Below, in pieces: positions 47,972 to 56,744 of a stretch of DNA of 64,000 nt. The DNA is taken from NCBI GenBank assembly GCA_021823625.1, contig JAKANS010000004.1:1-64000 (forward strand). Direction: 5' to 3'. The first letter of the stretch is position 1. Every line of letters begins with the position of its first letter. This stretch comes from a bacterium. GTDB taxonomy: Bacteria > Verrucomicrobiota > Verrucomicrobiia > Limisphaerales > J093. The notes under the pieces were generated by a model. That model was not told the DNA's origin. It made no database searches and worked only from the letters and a program-made list of their open reading frames with translations. Position numbers and translations under genes: made by a program.

Positions 47972-48355
47972 CTACGGCAGCCGGTTCAACATTGTGTAAA
48001 GGCGACGGAGTTGTGCGGCAAAGGCCGGCAGCAAATCATATACCTGCAACGACCGATCGGCAGCGTAAGTGTGGGCCATGCGGTTGCGCGCCTCCAGCAT
48101 GGCCAGCCACGGCTCTTCGTCCTCAATCCATCCCTGCCGGAATGCCTGCCGAAGGCTGGCCCGGGGCGATCCCACGTCGGTCAGACCTGCTGTTTCGACG
48201 ACGGCTTTCACGGTCTTCCATGCCAGCTCGAAAGCGAACTCGAAGTACTGGATGCACCCGGCGCGGATCAGATCGCTGGCTGGCGGCTGGCGCAAGGCAT
48301 CTTCCAACCGGTCCAGCGCGGCACCAAAGTCCGCGAGCAGGGTGCGTTCATTCAT
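47972..48355 (-). CDS. HI0074-type nucleotidyltransferase partner (HEPN/NTP-binding helical protein)
   Basis: The 127-residue protein begins MNERTLLADFGAALDRLEDA and has FEFAFELAWKTVKAVVE, SPRASLRQAFRQGWI and MLEARNRMAHTY. It is the HI0074 family, which has R-N-x-x-x-H (RNRMAHT) as HEPN motif. It overlaps the partner by 8 bases. There is a 91-base gap to the WbpE-like gene. Confidence 0.85.
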   Translation of the reverse strand: MNERTLLADFGAALDRLEDALRQPPASDLIRAGCIQYFEFAFELAWKTVKAVVETAGLTDVGSPRASLRQAFRQGWIEDEEPWLAMLEARNRMAHTYAADRSLQVYDLLPAFAAQLRRLYTMLNRLP

Positions 48356-48650
48356 GCAATACCCGGCCCTCGGCTAGTGCGTGGGCGCGGAACTCCGGCG
48401 ATACGCGGCTTAAATCCACCCAGTCAATCGTGTAAAGCGTGGGCAGGTTCTCCAGTTGGTCTGCGATCCGGTAAAACACGGATAAAGGCAACGGCGCTGC
48501 GCCGATGACACCGAGATCGAAATCGGAACGCGCCTTCGCGCGACCGGTGGCGCGTGAGCCAAACAAGAGGACGCGATACCCGGCCAGTTCGTCCGCCGCC
48601 TGGCGCAGGCAGTCGTGGATCATTTGCAGGATGGCCGCTTCCCGGGGCAT
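48348..48650 (-). CDS. MNT-type nucleotidyltransferase (HI0073-like)
   Basis: The 100-residue minimal nucleotidyltransferase has LLFGSRATGRAKARSDFDLGVI with GS and D-F-D. Together with the HI0074-like gene it forms a complete module. It starts 12 bases after the previous module's HEPN gene, so the three modules here share one operon. Confidence 0.85.
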   Translation of the reverse strand: MPREAAILQMIHDCLRQAADELAGYRVLLFGSRATGRAKARSDFDLGVIGAAPLPLSVFYRIADQLENLPTLYTIDWVDLSRVSPEFRAHALAEGRVLHE

Positions 48651-48662
48651 GGCGATCGGCCC

Positions 48663-49094
48663 TCAACTGTGAGGCGGTTCCTGGCTCGGTGCGGCACAGA
48701 GTTCCCGGGCAAAAGCTTCAAAGTCCTCCAAGCGCCGATGCACGAGGTTAAAGACGATCTGCCAGTCAATCCGTTGATAGTCATGCACCGCGATGTTGCG
48801 GAAACCAACGGCCTTGCGCATGCGATCCGCCGTGCCGGCCGAGAGCACGCCACGCTCACGCAGCGCCTCGAACACGGCGCCCATCGTTTCAGGGGCTGGC
48901 ACGGACAGGTCGGCGATCCGCATGGCGGCCAGGTCCACGCTGAGTTGGACGGCGCGCTCAAGGTTCAGAGCCAGGATGTCCTGCAGGTCCGGGTTCGCCA
49001 GCAACGCCTCCGGCGTGAGCGGACGTTTCTCACGCAGTCTGGCCAGGCAACGCCGCAGGGCGTCCAGCTTGCGGTCGGTTACGTCCCGATCCAT
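48663..49094 (-). CDS. HepT-like HEPN protein
   Basis: The 143-residue helical protein has FRNIAVHDYQRID, the HEPN motif with Tyr. It belongs to the same branch as the proteins at 193 and 43829. Its ATG overlaps the MntA-like gene by 16 bases. Confidence 0.83.
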   Translation of the reverse strand: MDRDVTDRKLDALRRCLARLREKRPLTPEALLANPDLQDILALNLERAVQLSVDLAAMRIADLSVPAPETMGAVFEALRERGVLSAGTADRMRKAVGFRNIAVHDYQRIDWQIVFNLVHRRLEDFEAFARELCAAPSQEPPHS

Positions 49095-49537
49095 TGCTGC
49101 AATCGCCGCGCATGCAGGGCGCGAATCAGGGGCTGGAAATCGGCATCGTCAAAAAGCATCCGGCGCAAAAGATCGGCATACAAGCCAACGTCTCGACAGA
49201 GAAGCTTGCGTCCGTGCGTGAGAACTTCCCGCCGCAACGGCCCATGCGCCGTGCGCAGATCCACCAGATCAACGGGGCGATTGGCCACGAGGGCGAAGCG
49301 TTCGATGAGTTCCATTTTCCGGTCAGCACTTAACGGTTGTGACTCCATTACCGCCAAGTCCACGTCGCTGAGACGATTTGCCCGGCCGGAAACCACGCTC
49401 CCAAACAGCACGACCAGGCGCAATCGTTCGTCCGTTTGACCACACTCGGTCAACTGTTCAACCAGATTTTCCCACTCCGCAGTGGTGGCCACTGCCTCAG
49501 GGGATCGCGATGGGAACTCGTCCGTGGCAATGGTCAT
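49079..49537 (-). CDS. MntA-like nucleotidyltransferase
   Basis: The 152-residue protein has LFGSVVSGRANRLSDVDLAVM and the later VDLVDL. It begins 3 bases after the stop of the UDP-glucuronate epimerase gene. It is the antitoxin half of the pair. Confidence 0.83.
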   Translation of the reverse strand: MTIATDEFPSRSPEAVATTAEWENLVEQLTECGQTDERLRLVVLFGSVVSGRANRLSDVDLAVMESQPLSADRKMELIERFALVANRPVDLVDLRTAHGPLRREVLTHGRKLLCRDVGLYADLLRRMLFDDADFQPLIRALHARRLQQWIGT

Positions 49538-49540
49538 GGA

Positions 49541-50548
49541 TCAAACCTGATAATACTCCCGATACCACGCGACGAACTTACTGACGCCTTCCTCAATGGG
49601 CGTCGCTGGTCTGAAACCCACGTCGCGCGCCAGGTCGTCAATGTCGGCAAAGGTGGCCGGCACGTCCCCCGGCTGCATGGGCAGGAAGCGCCTTTCTGCC
49701 TTGCGCCCCAATTCCGCTTCCAACACCGCGATCAGCCGCAGCAACTCGACCGGATTATTGTTCCCGATGTTGTAAAGGCGGTAAGGCGCGGCGCTGGTGC
49801 CGGGGTCGGGCTGGTCGCCCGACCAGCTCGGATTGGGTTCTGCCACCCGGTCGGCCACGCGCACCACGCCTTCGGCGATATCATCGATGTAGGTAAAGTC
49901 CCGCCGCATGCGACCTTCGTTGAACACGTCGATGGGGCGGCCTTCGAGAATCGCTTTCGTAAACAGGAACAAGGCCATGTCCGGCCGGCCCCAAGGGCCG
50001 TAAACGGTAAAGAAGCGCAGCCCGGTTGTCGGCAGCCTATAGAGATGGCTGTAAGTGTGGGCCATCAACTCATTGGCCTTCTTGCTCGCGGCGTAGAGGC
50101 TCAGCGGATGGTCCACATTGTGATGGACCGAGAACGGCATGCGCGTGTTCGCGCCGTAAACAGAACTCGACGAAGCATAGACCAAGTGCTCGACCTCGTG
50201 GTGACGACAGGCTTCAAGGAGATTGGCAAAACCGAGCAGGTTACTCTCAATGTAAGCATGGGGATTGATGAGCGAGTAACGGACGCCGGCCTGGGCAGCC
50301 AAGTTAATGACGCGTTGAGGCTTGGCGTCGGTGAAGAGTTGTTCCAAGCCGACGCGGTCGGCCAGGTCGAGCTTGACGAAACGAAAGCCGGGTTTGCCTT
50401 CCAGTTGGCGCAGGCGGGCCAGCTTGAGGTTCACGTCATAATAGTCATTGACGTTATCGAGACCAACGACCTCCTCGCCCCGGGCCAGCAGCGCCTGGGC
50501 AACGTGAAATCCGATGAAGCCGGCGACGCCGGTAACGAGGAACCTCAT
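49541..50548 (-). CDS. UDP-glucuronate 4-epimerase-like NAD-dependent epimerase
   Basis: The 335-residue extended SDR begins [21 protein letters not shown], and has [15 protein letters not shown], the catalytic [15 protein letters not shown] and [21 protein letters not shown]. The last block is diagnostic for the UDP-glucuronate 4-epimerase branch (WbpP/LpsL/CapI). It converts UDP-GlcA to UDP-GalA. Its start overlaps a HEPN gene stop by 4 bases, an unusual coupling of a sugar enzyme to a TA-like module. Confidence 0.9.
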   Translation of the reverse strand: MRFLVTGVAGFIGFHVAQALLARGEEVVGLDNVNDYYDVNLKLARLRQLEGKPGFRFVKLDLADRVGLEQLFTDAKPQRVINLAAQAGVRYSLINPHAYIESNLLGFANLLEACRHHEVEHLVYASSSSVYGANTRMPFSVHHNVDHPLSLYAASKKANELMAHTYSHLYRLPTTGLRFFTVYGPWGRPDMALFLFTKAILEGRPIDVFNEGRMRRDFTYIDDIAEGVVRVADRVAEPNPSWSGDQPDPGTSAAPYRLYNIGNNNPVELLRLIAVLEAELGRKAERRFLPMQPGDVPATFADIDDLARDVGFRPATPIEEGVSKFVAWYREYYQV

Positions 50549-50925
50549 GTGCAATGTCCTTCCAGCGAAGTTAAGAGTTGCCGGAAGGCGGGCACCAGCG
50601 CCGGCAGACGATCAAACAAGGCTTGCGCGAGCGTCTCGTGATAGACATGCACGGCTGTGTTGCGGAGCCGGAGGATTTCGTCCCAGAGCGTCTCGTCCGT
50701 AATCCAACCCAAGCGAAAGGCCGCTGACAACGCTTGTTTGGGGCTGTTGGCCAGCAAGCCCTGCTCGCGCGTCAAGGTCTGGCAGCATTTCCACGCAGTC
50801 TCGAAAGCTAATTCAAACCGCAAGATTGCCGAATCGCGAACGATAGGATCGGGCGGCCGGCCCAACGCCTCGGCAAGACGCTCCACTGCGCGGCGAAACG
50901 CGGCAAGCTGCTCCGGCGCTTTCAT
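50545..50925 (-). CDS. HI0074-type HEPN partner protein
   Basis: The 126-residue protein begins [20 protein letters not shown] and has [32 protein letters not shown] and [14 protein letters not shown]. This is the HI0074 family with RN-x3-H. It overlaps both its nucleotidyltransferase partner and the sugar epimerase by 4 bases. Confidence 0.82.
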   Translation of the reverse strand: MKAPEQLAAFRRAVERLAEALGRPPDPIVRDSAILRFELAFETAWKCCQTLTREQGLLANSPKQALSAAFRLGWITDETLWDEILRLRNTAVHVYHETLAQALFDRLPALVPAFRQLLTSLEGHCT

Positions 50926-51242
50926 CCGGCGACGGAAACACTGGCGAGAGGAACAGCTTCTTGTTCCGCGGCGTGGACGAAGGTCGGCGCGGCGAAACGC
51001 AGGTCCACCAAGTCCACCGGCCGGATGGTGGGCAGTTCCTCCACGGCTTCCTCCAACGCGCGCCAACGGCGGGCGTCGGGCGGCGTCCGCCATTGAATCG
51101 CAATGTCGAGGTCGGAGTTGGGCCGGGCATCACCGCGCGCAAACGAGCCGAAGAGGAACAGAGTGGTTCCTTCGCTCTCAAAGCGCCGGCCCATCTTTGC
51201 CAGAGCGACTCTCACCGAGAAGGGTAAATCGGACAAATGCAC
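50922..51242 (-). CDS. MNT-type nucleotidyltransferase
   Basis: This 106-residue protein has LFLFGSFARGDARPNSDLDIAIQW with GS and D-x-D. A GTG at 51242 (VHLSDLPFSVRVALAK) is chosen as the start; the upstream part is not conserved-looking. It is the first gene of the operon that carries the epimerase. Confidence 0.8.
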   Translation of the reverse strand: MHLSDLPFSVRVALAKMGRRFESEGTTLFLFGSFARGDARPNSDLDIAIQWRTPPDARRWRALEEAVEELPTIRPVDLVDLRFAAPTFVHAAEQEAVPLASVSVAG

Positions 51243-51298
51243 GCAGTGAAATATGTGTTCGTGGAAGTGGAAGGTTACGCGTTTACCTCGGCACCGAC

Positions 51299-52600
51299 TT
51301 AGGCCTTCCACACCTGCCCAAGCTTTATGGGCACTGCCGCCATGGCGTTGCGGGTGTCCACGATGCAGTGTACCCATTGGGCAAGCTGCTGGTAATCCAC
51401 CGCCCGATGGTTGGTGGCGATGAGAACAGCGTCAAACCCGCCGATGGTCTCCGCGGTCCACGGAACCGACCGGGTTCCCGCCCAGTGCGAATGCTCGCGG
51501 CTGGGCCGGATCACTGGCACGTGCGGGTCGTAGTAGCCCACATCGGCCCCGCGTTGTTTCAGCAGGTCCAATAGCGTGTAGCTCGGCGATTCGCGGTCAT
51601 CGTCCACGTCGGGTTTGTAGGCGAGCCCCAGCACCAGCACCTTGCTGCCGTTGACCGGTTTCTTCTGCGCGTTCAGCGCCTCGGCCACGCGGTTGACCAC
51701 GTACTCCGGCATGGCCGTGTTGACTTCACCCGCCAGTTCAATGAAGCGGGTATGTTGACCGTACTCGCGCGCCTTCCAGGTGAGATAGAAAGGATCGATC
51801 GGTATGCAGTGCCCTCCCAAGCCTGGCCCGGGGTAGAACGCCATGAAACCAAAGGGCTTGGTCTTGGCGGCATTGATGACCTCCCACACGTCGATGTCCA
51901 TCGCGCTGTAAACCACCTTCAGCTCGTTCACAAGGGCGATGTTCACCCCGCGGAAAATGTTCTCCAGCAGCTTGGTCGCCTCTGCCGCGCGACAGGACGA
52001 GACCGGCACCACCGTTTGGATGGCGCGGCTGTACAGAGCGACCGCACGCTCCCGGCAGGCCGGGGTGAGGCCGCCGACCACCTTCGGAATCCTGGCCACC
52101 ACACTCTGCGGATTGCCGGGATCTTCGCGTTCGGGGCTGAACGCCAGGTGGAAGTCCACCCCCGCCCTGAGCCCGGAACCGGCCTCGAGCACCGCGCGCA
52201 GGTCTTCATCCGTCGTGCCGGGATAGGTGGTCGATTCGAGGACCACGAGGGTGCCTTTCGCGAGGTGGGGCGCGATCGCCTGCCCCGTGTTCAGAATATA
52301 GGAAATGTCCGGCTCACGGTTCTTGTTCAGCGGCGTGGGTACGCAAATGATCACCGCCGAGGCCTCGCGCACCCGGGCGAACTCCGTCGAAACTTTCAGC
52401 CGGCCGGAATCGACCTGTTCCGCGACCGCTTCGTCAGTGATGTGCTTGATGTAGCTCTTGCGGCCCTTCAGGGCTTCCACCTTTGTGGAATCGATATCCA
52501 ACCCCAGCACCGGCACGCCGGACCGGGCGAACTGGAGCGACAACGGCAGGCCGACATAACCCAGACCCACGATCGCAATACGTTCAGCGGTAGTGTCCAT
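51299..52600 (-). CDS. UDP-sugar 6-dehydrogenase (WbpA/WecC-like)
   Basis: The 433-residue protein begins MDTTAERIAIVGLGYVGLPL and has CVPTPLNKNREPDIS, SCRAAEATKLLENIFRGVNIALVNE, PGPGLGGHCIPIDPFYLTWKA with the active Cys, and LGLAYKPDVDDDRESPS. These are the three UDP-sugar dehydrogenase domains. The GLGGHC type and RESPS end fit the UDP-GlcNAc dehydrogenase branch that begins the WbpA-B-E-D-I route. It is the first sugar gene downstream of the regulator. Confidence 0.9.
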   Translation of the reverse strand: MDTTAERIAIVGLGYVGLPLSLQFARSGVPVLGLDIDSTKVEALKGRKSYIKHITDEAVAEQVDSGRLKVSTEFARVREASAVIICVPTPLNKNREPDISYILNTGQAIAPHLAKGTLVVLESTTYPGTTDEDLRAVLEAGSGLRAGVDFHLAFSPEREDPGNPQSVVARIPKVVGGLTPACRERAVALYSRAIQTVVPVSSCRAAEATKLLENIFRGVNIALVNELKVVYSAMDIDVWEVINAAKTKPFGFMAFYPGPGLGGHCIPIDPFYLTWKAREYGQHTRFIELAGEVNTAMPEYVVNRVAEALNAQKKPVNGSKVLVLGLAYKPDVDDDRESPSYTLLDLLKQRGADVGYYDPHVPVIRPSREHSHWAGTRSVPWTAETIGGFDAVLIATNHRAVDYQQLAQWVHCIVDTRNAMAAVPIKLGQVWKA

Positions 52601-52623
52601 TTGGAATCAGAGAACCGTGCGAA

Positions 52624-53163
52624 TTAGAGAAAGCGGTCCACCCACGGGGCGAACGACAGCAGGGACTTTTGGAACCGGGCGAGAATCTGGAGACGCGACC
52701 GGCAGAACTCGAACTCCTCAGCCTCGATCACCCCTTTCTCGCGTTCTTCGGTCAACAAGGTCCGCAGGTGCTCCACCCGCCCTTGCACCGCTTCGAGCCG
52801 GGGCTTGACTATATCGCGGTAGGCTTTCCGCAGGAGGGCCGCCACTTCGGGAATGGCTTCGAAGTAGTCCCGGCGGCTGCCGGGCACCCACACTTGGCGC
52901 ACCGCTCCCCAAGACGCCAGTTGGCGCGTCCCCACGCTGGCGCTGGCCTTGCTGATGTCCAAGCCGGCCGCGATGTCCTCCAAAGTCAGCGGCTTGTTCG
53001 AAAGAAACAGCAAGCCATAGATCTGCCCGAGACTGCGCGGCAAACCCACTCGCCGACAGAGGTTTCCTCCGGTTTCGATCAATTCCTGCCGGGTTTTGGA
53101 GGCAACAGACAAGGAAAGGCTGACGGCAAGGGCGGGATAGACTTCGTCCCCGTCAGTTCGCAC
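52624..53163 (-). CDS. GbsR/MarR-type transcriptional regulator
   Basis: The 179-residue protein has a winged helix-turn-helix with LGQIYGLLFLSNKPLTLEDI and ASASVGTRQLASWGAVR, the GbsR/MarR family DNA-binding region. A C-terminal helical dimerisation part follows. It is the first gene of the leftward 52-kb set and lies 44 bases downstream of an 8-base-arm palindrome at 53207-53226. So it probably controls itself and the polysaccharide genes. The GTG at 53163 is the start. Confidence 0.82.
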   Translation of the reverse strand: MRTDGDEVYPALAVSLSLSVASKTRQELIETGGNLCRRVGLPRSLGQIYGLLFLSNKPLTLEDIAAGLDISKASASVGTRQLASWGAVRQVWVPGSRRDYFEAIPEVAALLRKAYRDIVKPRLEAVQGRVEHLRTLLTEEREKGVIEAEEFEFCRSRLQILARFQKSLLSFAPWVDRFL

Positions 53164-53206
53164 TCACGAACCGTTGCGACGAAAATGACGGCACCCAAAA
53201 CCACAC

Positions 53207-53226
53207 CGTTCAATACGAATTGAACG
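53207..53226. promoter_or_regulatory. Palindrome upstream of the regulator gene, candidate operator
   Basis: Arms CGTTCAAT / ATTGAACG around ACGA, 44 bases before the GTG of the GbsR-like gene and close to the divergent permease gene. The 8-base arms and AT-rich centre are those of a MarR/GbsR dimer site. Confidence 0.6.
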
Positions 53227-53416
53227 AAGTAGTCGAACTGCCGCCGGGAAGCAACTGTAAAATTCACCGGACAAGTGACGAATTCGTGACGAGTTGCAAA
53301 CCCGCCTGGCAAGCGCCGCGGCAAGCCGGATCGCCCCGCGCCGAGCCTTGGCATGGAGCCAGGGCGGCGCTAAAGTCCGGCCGAAGGAAGGGAGAACCAG
53401 GCCGGCAGTCCTGAAA

Positions 53417-53560
53417 TCCGAAACCCGAAACCCGAGCTCCGAGAATGCTTGATCCGCGGGGCGGCGGCGCCGCTGGGGGAGCTGTGGATTCGGGACTGCG
53501 GACTGCGGACTGCGGACTGCGGATTGCTTTCGGCATTCGGTCTTCGGGTTTCGGATTGGG
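53417..53560. repeat. Two heptanucleotide-phased repeat tracts
   Basis: TCCGAAA, CCCGAAA, CCCGAGC, TCCGAGA (53417-53444); GGACTGC x4 and GGATTGC (53493-53527), then TTTCGGC, ATTCGGT, CTTCGGG, TTTCGGA (53528-53555). All keep the 7-base phase. The rest of 53227-53660 shows no gene. Confidence 0.85.
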
Positions 53561-53660
53561 AATAGACCGAACCGACTTTAGAGCGGCCCTGGCACGGGGC
53601 CGCCCCGCACCACCTCCGCTTTACGGCGGTCAATCAATCTGGCATGGAAGACAGCGCAAC

Positions 53661-54467
53661 GTGAGCAAGTACTGGCACGTCTTTAACGTCGGCATCCAGA
53701 ACACCTTGGTGTACCGGATGAACTTCCTGTTTCGCGCCACGTTCGCGCTCATCCCGCTGATGGGCACGCTTTACCTTTGGCGGACGATCTTCGCCAGCAA
53801 CCCGGAACGGGGCCAGATCGCCGGGTACAGCCTGGCTTCCATGACGTCCTATTACCTCCTCGTGACGGTGGTGGACGCCCTGACGGCGGTCACGGAGGAC
53901 GACTGGCAGATCGCCGCCGACATCCGGGACGGGCGGATCAGCCAGTTTCTGCTCAAGCCGCTCGATTATCTCGCCTACCGGCTGTGCCTGTTCGCGGCCG
54001 GGCGGTTCGTTTACACGCTGACGGCGCTGCTGCCTGCGGGGGTGTTTCTGGCGATCCAGCACGAATACCTCGTGCCGGCGGCGGACTGGCTGGCGGTGGG
54101 GGCGTTCTTGCTCGCGACCGTGCTGACGGCGCTGCTCCAGTTTCTGATGTCCTACACGATGGCGCTGCTGGCCTTCTGGGTGCTCGAAATCTCCACGTTT
54201 ATCTTCATCGTCTATGCATTGGAATACCTCGCGGGCGGTCATTTGTTCCCGCTCGACATCCTGCCGGCACCGCTGGCCCAGGCGCTGAATTTCACCCCGT
54301 TCCCCTACCAGATGTACTTCCCGGTGAGCATTTACCTGGGGCGGGTGAGCGGGCGCGAAATGTGGCAAGGGCTGGCGATCCAGGCAGTCTGGGTGGCCCT
54401 TGCGTTCTTCCTGGCGCGGTTCGTCTGGCGCCGGGGGATCCGCCGGTATTCCGCTTACGGGGGGTGA
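53661..54467 (+). CDS. ABC-2 type permease subunit (DUF990/ABC-2_membrane_6 family)
   Basis: The 268-residue protein begins VSKYWHVFNVGIQNTLVYRM and has six hydrophobic segments, e.g. ATFALIPLMGTLYLW and TMALLAFWVLEISTFIFIVYAL. The early segment VYRMNFLFR and the DGRISQFLLKPLDYLAYRL motif are typical of this ABC-2 permease family. The GTG at 53661 is used. It works with the next gene; no ABC ATPase is seen nearby. Confidence 0.8.
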   Translation: MSKYWHVFNVGIQNTLVYRMNFLFRATFALIPLMGTLYLWRTIFASNPERGQIAGYSLASMTSYYLLVTVVDALTAVTEDDWQIAADIRDGRISQFLLKPLDYLAYRLCLFAAGRFVYTLTALLPAGVFLAIQHEYLVPAADWLAVGAFLLATVLTALLQFLMSYTMALLAFWVLEISTFIFIVYALEYLAGGHLFPLDILPAPLAQALNFTPFPYQMYFPVSIYLGRVSGREMWQGLAIQAVWVALAFFLARFVWRRGIRRYSAYGG

Positions 54468-54471
54468 CCTG

Positions 54472-55341
54472 ATGCGCCAAACCGACCACCCCGCCAAGTC
54501 GCCGCCTTCCGAGCCTGCCCGCGAGGCCGCCGGCCAGCCGGCCGGGCTGCGCCGATACGCCGGGGTTTACGCCGCGCTTTGCCGCAACTCGGTGGTGCGC
54601 GAGATGAGTTTCAAGACGAACTTCCTGCTCTGGATCGTGGTGGAACTGCTGTGGTTCGCGCTGCAACTGACGTTCGTCGCCGTGATCTACCAGCACACCG
54701 AGCGCATCGGCACCTGGACCAAATGGCAGGTGGTTTTGCTCGTGGGCGCCAGCAACCTCATCCAGCAACTCTTCACCGCGTTGTTCCTGAGCAACTGCGT
54801 TCAGCTCTCCGAGCACGTCCGCACCGGCCGGCTCGACTTCCTGCTGCTGCTCCCGGTCAACGCGCGATTCCTGATCTCGCTGCGCCAGGTGGATCTCGGC
54901 GCCTTCGTCAACGCCGCCTCGGCGCTGACGGTGATGAGTTACGCCGCCTGGCAACTACACCTGACGCCCCGCCCGCTCCAAATCCTGGGCTTTGCCGCCC
55001 TCGCAGCCGTGGGGGTGTCGATTCACTACTCGCTCATGTTCCTGCTCGCGAGCGTCAGCTTCTGGACCGTCCGTGCCGAGGGCATCGTCTGGGGCTATTA
55101 CAACCTTTTCAACCTGGCCCGCCTCCCGGACGCAGCGTTTCGTCCGGGCGCGTTCAAAGTCGTCTTCACCTTCGTCCTGCCCATGCTCCTGGTCGCGAAC
55201 GTGCCGGTGAAGCTGTTGATCGACCGGTTGTCGTCGCCGCTGGAAATGCTCCTGTTGCTGGGCCTGGCGGGCGCGTGCTTTGCGGCGTCGGAGTGGGTCT
55301 GGCGTTTCTCGGTCAAACACTACACCAGCGCCAGCTCCTGA
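54472..55341 (+). CDS. ABC-2 type permease subunit, second component
   Basis: The 289-residue protein has a charged N-terminus and REMSFKTNFLLWIVVELLWF, VRTGRLDFLLLLPVNARFL and five further hydrophobic segments. It is of the same family as the gene before it, 4 bases away. The pair would form a heterodimeric channel. The DGRISQ/TGRLDF pair is the cytoplasmic coupling segment. Confidence 0.8.
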   Translation: MRQTDHPAKSPPSEPAREAAGQPAGLRRYAGVYAALCRNSVVREMSFKTNFLLWIVVELLWFALQLTFVAVIYQHTERIGTWTKWQVVLLVGASNLIQQLFTALFLSNCVQLSEHVRTGRLDFLLLLPVNARFLISLRQVDLGAFVNAASALTVMSYAAWQLHLTPRPLQILGFAALAAVGVSIHYSLMFLLASVSFWTVRAEGIVWGYYNLFNLARLPDAAFRPGAFKVVFTFVLPMLLVANVPVKLLIDRLSSPLEMLLLLGLAGACFAASEWVWRFSVKHYTSASS

Positions 55342-55399
55342 CGCGGGCCGCGCCCAGTTTGTGTTTGCCTCGCTTCCGCGCCCGCGATTTGATCGCCGC

Positions 55400-56650
55400 A
55401 TGAACCACACATCGTGCTCCGTGCCTCGGACTTCTTCGCAGCCCGCCGTGACCCGCCGTCAATTCCTGGCGGGCGCCAGCGCGGCAGCGGTTGGCTTCAC
55501 CATCCTCGACCCCGCACTGGTGCGGGGCGCGGACGCGAACGCCAAACTCAATCTGGGCCTCATCGGCTGCGGCGGACGCGGCAAATGGATCACCGGCCTG
55601 TTCGCAAAACACGGCGGCTACAACATCGCCGGCGTGTTCGACTACTTCGCTGACCGCGCGAACGAGGCTGGCGACCAGTTCAAAGTGCCGGCGGCGAACC
55701 GCTACACCGGCCTCCACGGCTACGAGCGGCTGCTCGCTCAACCGGGCCTCGACGCCGTGGCCATTATCAGCCCACCCTACTTTCACCCCATCCAGGCCGC
55801 GGCGGCGGTCGCGGCGGGCAAGCACGTTTATCTCGCCAAACCCATCGCCGTCGATGTCCCCGGCTGCCAGACCGTCGCCGACAGCGGCCGGCAGGCGACC
55901 GCGAAGAACCTTTGTTTTCTCGTGGATTTCCAGACTCGCGCGCATCCGGCTTACCAGGAAGTCGTGAAGCGCGTGCACGCCGGGCAAATCGGCCGGCTGA
56001 TCAGCCTCGACGCGGGTTATCAATGCGACCTGTACTTCGAAGGCATGGACGCTGAGTTCCGGAAGAGCAAGCGTGACGCTGAAGCCCGCCTGCGCGCCTG
56101 GGCCATCGACCGCGTCCTGTCCGGCGACGTCATCACCGAGCAGAACATCCATTCGCTGGACGTGGCCGCGTGGTTCGCCGACGCGGCCCCGCTCAAGGCT
56201 TACGGCACCGGCGGGCGGGCGCGCCCCTTCCTTGGTGACTGCTGGGACCATTACGCCGTCATCTTCTATTTCCCGAGCGACGTGACCGTGAGCTTCAGCT
56301 CCAAGCAGGTCGGTTTCGGCTACGACGACATCATGTGCCGGGCCTACGGCATGAATGGAACCGTCGAGACGCATTACTCGGGCAAGGTCTCGCTGCGGAC
56401 CAAGGACGACGCCTTCAACGGCGACACGCGGAACCTGTACGAGGACGGTGCAGTGCGAAACATCGCCGCCTTCCACGAGGCCATCGCCAAAGGTGATTTC
56501 GCGAACGCCACAGTTCCGCCCAGCGTGCGCAGCAACCTGACGACCATCCTTGGCCGCACTGCCGCTTACGCGAACCGGGAGGTCACCTGGACCGAGATGA
56601 TGCAGAAGAACGAGAAGTTGGAATTCGCTACCTCCAGCTTGAAAGGCTAA
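55400..56650 (+). CDS. Tat-exported Gfo/Idh/MocA oxidoreductase
   Basis: The 416-residue protein starts with a Tat signal (TRRQFLAGASAAAVGFTIL). Then NLGLIGCGGRGKWITGLF (Rossmann), KHVYLAKPIAVD and the later EQNIHSLDVAAWF. Many PVC genomes have such exported Gfo/Idh proteins with a role in sugar oxidation. The start at 55400 gives the signal sequence. It follows the permeases by 58 bases. Confidence 0.85.
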   Translation: MNHTSCSVPRTSSQPAVTRRQFLAGASAAAVGFTILDPALVRGADANAKLNLGLIGCGGRGKWITGLFAKHGGYNIAGVFDYFADRANEAGDQFKVPAANRYTGLHGYERLLAQPGLDAVAIISPPYFHPIQAAAAVAAGKHVYLAKPIAVDVPGCQTVADSGRQATAKNLCFLVDFQTRAHPAYQEVVKRVHAGQIGRLISLDAGYQCDLYFEGMDAEFRKSKRDAEARLRAWAIDRVLSGDVITEQNIHSLDVAAWFADAAPLKAYGTGGRARPFLGDCWDHYAVIFYFPSDVTVSFSSKQVGFGYDDIMCRAYGMNGTVETHYSGKVSLRTKDDAFNGDTRNLYEDGAVRNIAAFHEAIAKGDFANATVPPSVRSNLTTILGRTAAYANREVTWTEMMQKNEKLEFATSSLKG

Positions 56651-56744
56651 CCCAGGTTCGTCAATTGGCGGGGCGAAAAGGCGGCGTCCCGATTGTGGCG
56701 GCGGTGCGGCAGCGGCGCAGCCACCCATTCGAAATCGGGACATA

